A DNA stretch of 18,528 nt from Hyphomicrobiales bacterium (GTDB taxonomy: Bacteria > Pseudomonadota > Alphaproteobacteria > Rhizobiales > JAJFHC01). The translations under genes were made by a program, and so were the position numbers. Each line of letters starts with the position of its first letter. The first letter of the stretch is position 1. The stretch is from positions 1 through 18,528 of the forward strand of contig JAJFHC010000216.1 in NCBI GenBank assembly GCA_021775835.1, in the 5' to 3' direction. This document shows, piece after piece, positions 15,506 to 18,528 of the stretch. The notes beneath the pieces were generated by a model. It saw only the letters and a program-made list of their open reading frames with translations, did not search any database and was not told the origin of the DNA.

Positions 15506-16663
15506 ATGCGGGAGGTATTCGAAAAGCGCGCTGAAGATCTGAGGCTGCGTGTTGTCGATGCGAATCTGGACCTGCTCCTGATCACAGATCCGGTATCGAT
15601 TTATTTCCTCTCCGGCTATTGGGGCTACGTCGATATCGAATTTGGACGACCGACCATCCTTTGTGTTTCCAGGAACGGTGAGTTCACGCTCATCACGCCA
15701 AAACTCGAATCTGAAATGGCCCGTGCCATGACCTGGATTGCCGACGTCCAGACCTATGCCGATGGTGTTGGCGGCGAATGGAGAGATCCTCTGATGGCGC
15801 TGATCGGCGGATCCCGTCAGACAATCTGCGGCATCGAAGTTGGCCATACGCCGAGCATGGTGACGGAGTATTTGCGTGGAGAACTAGGCTCTCACGTGAT
15901 TGCTGACGGCTCAGGGGTGTTGAATGCAATACGCATGATAAAGACACCAGAGGAAATCGAGCTTTTTCGCAAGGCCGGGCAGGTGGCTGTGGCCATGGGA
16001 GCGGCGGCAAGGGGTGCGATCGCTGAGAATGTCGCGGAGTTCGAGGTCGCCCTGGCTATTCTGGAGGGCGGTACCCGCAAGGCGGCTGAACTGATGACCG
16101 GTGAGGACCCCGATCACTTCGACTCTCCGATGATCTACAATCTGCAGCCGCTTCAGTCCGGCCACTACACGAGCATGCCCCATCGGCGCGCGACAATGCG
16201 CAAAATTCAGATGGGCGAACCGGTGTTCATCTGTTTTTGCGGTAACGCGAACTTCAAACATTTCAAACCGGGTTTCGACCGCCAGTATTTCCTCGGATCG
16301 GTGTCGGAAGAAAACGCCCGCATCTACGAGATTGCCGTTGCCGGACAGCACGCCGCAATCCAGGCGATGGGCCCGGGAGTGACCGCCGAAGACGTCCACT
16401 TCGCGGCAGAAGAGCCCTATCTTCAAGCCGGCATCAATCAACCGTCACACCGAACCGGCCGGGCCATCGGCTACTCTGTCAATGAACTGCCGCAGCTCAA
16501 GGCGGGTGACAAGACGACCTTGGAACCGGGCATGGTTTTTGCCGTCGGCGGGGACGTCACGTTGCCTGGGAAATGCTGTGGCCGGGTTTCGGATACGATA
16601 CTGATAACCGAAACCGGTACCGAGTGCCTGACCGAATTCCCCCGTGAACTGACAATTCTGTAG
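15506..16663 (+). CDS. M24-family creatinase/ectoine-hydrolase-like C-N hydrolase, metal ligands absent
   Basis: The protein has 385 residues with GGGAGG six bases upstream of the ATG. The N-terminal creatinase-type domain spans about 1-145 (LDLLLITDPVSIYFLSGY), followed by a pita-bread M24 domain. The five metal ligands of true M24 peptidases are not seen: the first Asp position reads FICFCG, the Asp-Leu-Thr-Arg segment reads PGFDRQYF, and the GHGIG-type His reads HRTGRAIG. The last Glu position also lacks Glu (PGMVFAVGGD). LQPLQSGHYTSMPHRR aligns with the creatinase region around its catalytic His, giving His226 as catalytic candidate. Creatinase and the ectoine hydrolase DoeA/EutD are metal-independent members that open amidine or ring C-N bonds. 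A similar reaction is likely here on an unknown substrate. It leads an operon with the AtzG-like and amidase genes and has a paralogue starting at 18431. Confidence 0.82.
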   Translation: MREVFEKRAEDLRLRVVDANLDLLLITDPVSIYFLSGYWGYVDIEFGRPTILCVSRNGEFTLITPKLESEMARAMTWIADVQTYADGVGGEWRDPLMALIGGSRQTICGIEVGHTPSMVTEYLRGELGSHVIADGSGVLNAIRMIKTPEEIELFRKAGQVAVAMGAAARGAIAENVAEFEVALAILEGGTRKAAELMTGEDPDHFDSPMIYNLQPLQSGHYTSMPHRRATMRKIQMGEPVFICFCGNANFKHFKPGFDRQYFLGSVSEENARIYEIAVAGQHAAIQAMGPGVTAEDVHFAAEEPYLQAGINQPSHRTGRAIGYSVNELPQLKAGDKTTLEPGMVFAVGGDVTLPGKCCGRVSDTILITETGTECLTEFPRELTIL

Positions 16664-16715
16664 AGCGGTTGCAGTGCCCGCGAAATGATCGCTATTCCAT
16701 TTGATCGAGGCCGAT

Positions 16716-16928
16716 ATGACAAAGATCTCCAGGGAATTGCTCCACCAAGTGCAGACCGCGTTTCCCTGCCACGAGTGGAGCGATGACGAGATCGGCGATC
16801 TGGTCAAACCAGGTTTCGGTGTTATTACCGGGTTTTCGGAGTTGCTTGCGGGCATTGAGCGTCTGGGCGACCGTGACTTGAAGGAGATTGCCCCTGCCGG
16901 AACTTTGTCGGCACCCGGGCCCTCGTAG
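16716..16928 (+). CDS. AtzG-like small subunit of an amidase (GatC-like, DUF4089 type)
   Basis: The product of 70 residues starts at ATG 16716, with GAGG five bases upstream; a TTG at 16701 is less likely. It is small and soluble, with helical segments and the SELLAGIERLGDRDLKEIAPA pattern seen in small partners of AtzE-type amidases. It ends two bases before the amidase start, the usual order atzG-atzE. In the cyanuric acid pathway AtzG stabilises the amidase AtzE that hydrolyses 1-carboxybiuret, and related pairs act on other amides. The assignment rests on size, position and pattern, since the sequence is short. Confidence 0.7.
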   Translation: MTKISRELLHQVQTAFPCHEWSDDEIGDLVKPGFGVITGFSELLAGIERLGDRDLKEIAPAGTLSAPGPS

Positions 16929-16930
16929 AC

Positions 16931-18343
16931 ATGTCCTTTGACCCGGCCTTCGCCACGATCACCGAACTGCTCGCACGATTCGGCGACGGGCGGCTTTCAC
17001 CGGTTGAGGTCGTGGCCCGGTTCCTGAACCGGATTGAAGACCTCGATCCCAAACTTCACGCGTTCATCACGGTGACCGATAAGACGGCGAGCACAGCGGC
17101 GCTGGTCGCCGAAGAGGTTCTCAAGAACAACCGAGATCGCGGTCGGCTGCTTGCGGTGCCCTTCGCCATTAAAGATGTGTTCTGCACGAAGGACGTCCGC
17201 ACGACGGGGGGATCGCGTGTGCTCGAAGACTGGATTCCGGACCATGATGCGGCTGTCGTCGACCGACTCGCCATGGCCGGGGCGATACCTATCGGGAAGA
17301 CAAACCTCCACGAATTTGCTTATGGCGCCACTGGTGAGAACGAGCGTTTTGGGACGCCGCCCAACCCCTGGGACCTGAAACGAATGCCGGGTGGTTCCAG
17401 CACGGGTTCGGCCGTGGCAGTTGCCGCCGGATTGGCAACGTTTGCCCTGGGATCGGATACCGGTGGGTCGGTGCGGGCACCGGCGGCGTTCTGCGGGCTG
17501 GTCGGTCTGAAGCCCACCTATGGACTGGTTTCCTGTTACGGCGTGATCCCCTTTTGCTGGTCGCTCGACCACGTCGGATTCCTGACCCGAAGCGTGGCCG
17601 ATGCAGCAATTTTGCTGGAAACCACCGCCGGTTACGATGCGCGGGATCCCGCCTCCGTCAACGTGCAGCCCGAGGCTTATGGGAAGGCTTTGACGGGGGA
17701 GTTGAACGGACTGAAAATCGGCGTTCCCCGGCGCCACTTCTTTGAACATGTGGATCCGGACATTCTCGATGCCACGACCAACGTCTTGAGACTGGCTGAA
17801 CGCCGGGGTGCGCAAATTGTAGACGTAGAGACGCCTGACATGGAGGACGCGCGCACCGTGTCCCTCGTCGTTCAGATGCCGGAGGCGCTGAGTTATCACG
17901 GTACCCATCTGAAAACCAAAGGCGCGCTCTATGGCGACGATTTGCGCAGCGGATTTGCAGTCGGCCAGTTCATCCTGGCTGAACACTATGTCCGCGCCAA
18001 GCGAATGATGACGCTCTACCGCGAGCAGATGGCGGGGTTGTTCGAACAGGTCGACCTTCTTGTCACGCCGACAACGCCGATGATAGCGCCCGTCAGGGGC
18101 ACCAAGACCGTGACGATCGCCGATCGGGAGGAAGCCCTTGGCGATGCCTTCGCGCGTTTCACCTATTTTTTTAATCTCACTGGACACCCCGCCATGTCAC
18201 TGCCCAGCGGATGGCAAGGTACGGGATTGCCCATGGGCGTGCAGTTGATCGGGAGACACTTCGAGGAGGCCACGCTGCTACGCGCCGGTGACGCGATCGA
18301 ACGGGAGCTCGACCTACCAATCAGGCGCCCGGAACTGTCGTAG
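16931..18343 (+). CDS. Amidase-signature hydrolase (GatA/AtzE family)
   Basis: The protein has 470 residues. The Lys-Ser-Ser triad is intact: Lys81 in PFAIKDV, Ser156 in PGGSSTGSA, and nucleophile Ser180 in DTGGSVRAP. The spacings of 75 and 24 residues are the same as in GatA (Lys79, Ser154, Ser178). The FCGLVGLKPTYGLVS and LDHVGFLTRSVADAA segments are typical of the family. It hydrolyses an amide to an acid and ammonia or amine in the cytoplasm. With no gatB nearby and an AtzG-like gene two bases upstream, it is a catabolic amidase rather than the tRNA amidotransferase subunit. Neighbouring M24 hydrolases suggest successive C-N bond cleavages of one compound. A long minus-strand frame opposite this gene is a shadow. 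Confidence 0.92.
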   Translation: MSFDPAFATITELLARFGDGRLSPVEVVARFLNRIEDLDPKLHAFITVTDKTASTAALVAEEVLKNNRDRGRLLAVPFAIKDVFCTKDVRTTGGSRVLEDWIPDHDAAVVDRLAMAGAIPIGKTNLHEFAYGATGENERFGTPPNPWDLKRMPGGSSTGSAVAVAAGLATFALGSDTGGSVRAPAAFCGLVGLKPTYGLVSCYGVIPFCWSLDHVGFLTRSVADAAILLETTAGYDARDPASVNVQPEAYGKALTGELNGLKIGVPRRHFFEHVDPDILDATTNVLRLAERRGAQIVDVETPDMEDARTVSLVVQMPEALSYHGTHLKTKGALYGDDLRSGFAVGQFILAEHYVRAKRMMTLYREQMAGLFEQVDLLVTPTTPMIAPVRGTKTVTIADREEALGDAFARFTYFFNLTGHPAMSLPSGWQGTGLPMGVQLIGRHFEEATLLRAGDAIERELDLPIRRPELS

Positions 18344-18430
18344 TTCGAGGTTGTTCGCTGATATGTGGGCGCGTGAATATCTGGATGCCTGGATGTTTAC
18401 AACGATGGAATGACATGAAGGGGAGACGTT

Positions 18431-18528
18431 ATGTCGAGCACATTTGAAAGCCACGCACTCGAATTGCAGCAACGGCTTGCCGACGAAAAAATAGATCTGT
18501 TCCTGATCACCGATCCGGACTCGGTCTA
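18431..18528 (+). CDS. Second M24 creatinase/ectoine-hydrolase-like protein, 3' part outside the window
   Basis: AAGGGGAG five bases upstream supports the ATG. The 32 visible codons include KIDLFLITDPDSV, almost the same as LDLLLITDPVSIY of the first M24 protein at residues 21-33. It is therefore a paralogue in the same operon, 87 bases after the amidase. Active-site residues are beyond the edge. Confidence 0.75.
   Translation, partial: MSSTFESHALELQQRLADEKIDLFLITDPDSV

Noticed and set aside
16997..18187. Long minus-strand open frame (396 codons) opposite the amidase
   Set aside because: Amidase motifs on the plus strand are complete, and the minus frame has low-complexity, Arg/Gly-rich sequence with no family resemblance. 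It is a codon-bias shadow.
16931..18343. GatA subunit of Glu-tRNA(Gln) amidotransferase
   Set aside because: No gatB is nearby, and the small upstream partner looks AtzG-like within a catabolic operon.

Overview
The window looks like an accessory catabolic region of an alphaproteobacterium, most likely of the Hyphomicrobiales (Rhizobium/Mesorhizobium/Hoeflea-like). The basis is moderately GC-rich coding sequence, tightly packed or overlapping catabolic operons, a TTG start with a good ribosome binding site, and IS6-family relics of a type common in that order. The assignment to this group is inference. No tRNA, rRNA, CRISPR array or replication gene was seen.

Left block (1-4890, + strand): a four-gene operon with overlapping ends. 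It encodes a zinc N-deacylase of the aspartoacylase/succinylglutamate desuccinylase type (5' end outside the window), an unusual fusion of a SAF domain (UxaA N-terminal/SuyA type) to an Ldh2-type 2-hydroxyacid dehydrogenase, the matching UxaA/SuyB-type large lyase subunit, and an FAD-linked D-2-hydroxyacid dehydrogenase. Together they suggest removal of an acyl group followed by oxidation and lyase cleavage of a polar 2-hydroxyacid. Sulfolactate-like or sugar-acid-like substrates are both possible.

Mobile scar (about 4900-7435): remnants of two IS6-family lineages, a SorC-type regulator cut off at its C-terminus exactly at an IS end, a small gene fragment cut off at the opposite IS end, a 43-bp perfect palindrome inside one transposase relic, and a 30-bp direct repeat pair. 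A relative of the direct repeat lies in inverted orientation at about 15.26 kb, so the two copies bracket roughly 10 kb.

Middle block (7520-11784): a DoeB/EutE-like N-acetyl-amino-acid deacetylase (-) divergent from a RidA-family deaminase (+); a LacI-type regulator (-) with a palindromic operator candidate upstream; and a Gfo/Idh/MocA oxidoreductase (+). A perfect 16-bp-arm hairpin sits between the convergent ridA-like and lacI-like genes.

11980-15087 (-): a 1035-residue protein with an N-terminal TIR domain that keeps the putative catalytic Glu, one transmembrane helix, and about fifteen TPR-like repeats predicted to lie outside the cytoplasm.

Right block (15506-18528, + strand): a creatinase/ectoine-hydrolase-like M24 protein without M24 metal ligands, an AtzG-like small subunit, a GatA/AtzE-type amidase with an intact Lys-Ser-Ser triad, and the start of a second M24 paralogue. 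A GntR-type palindrome and a plausible promoter precede this operon. M24 hydrolase, amidase and DoeB-like deacetylase together resemble ectoine-type ring opening and deacylation, but the parts are rearranged and extended. The substrate cannot be read from the sequence.
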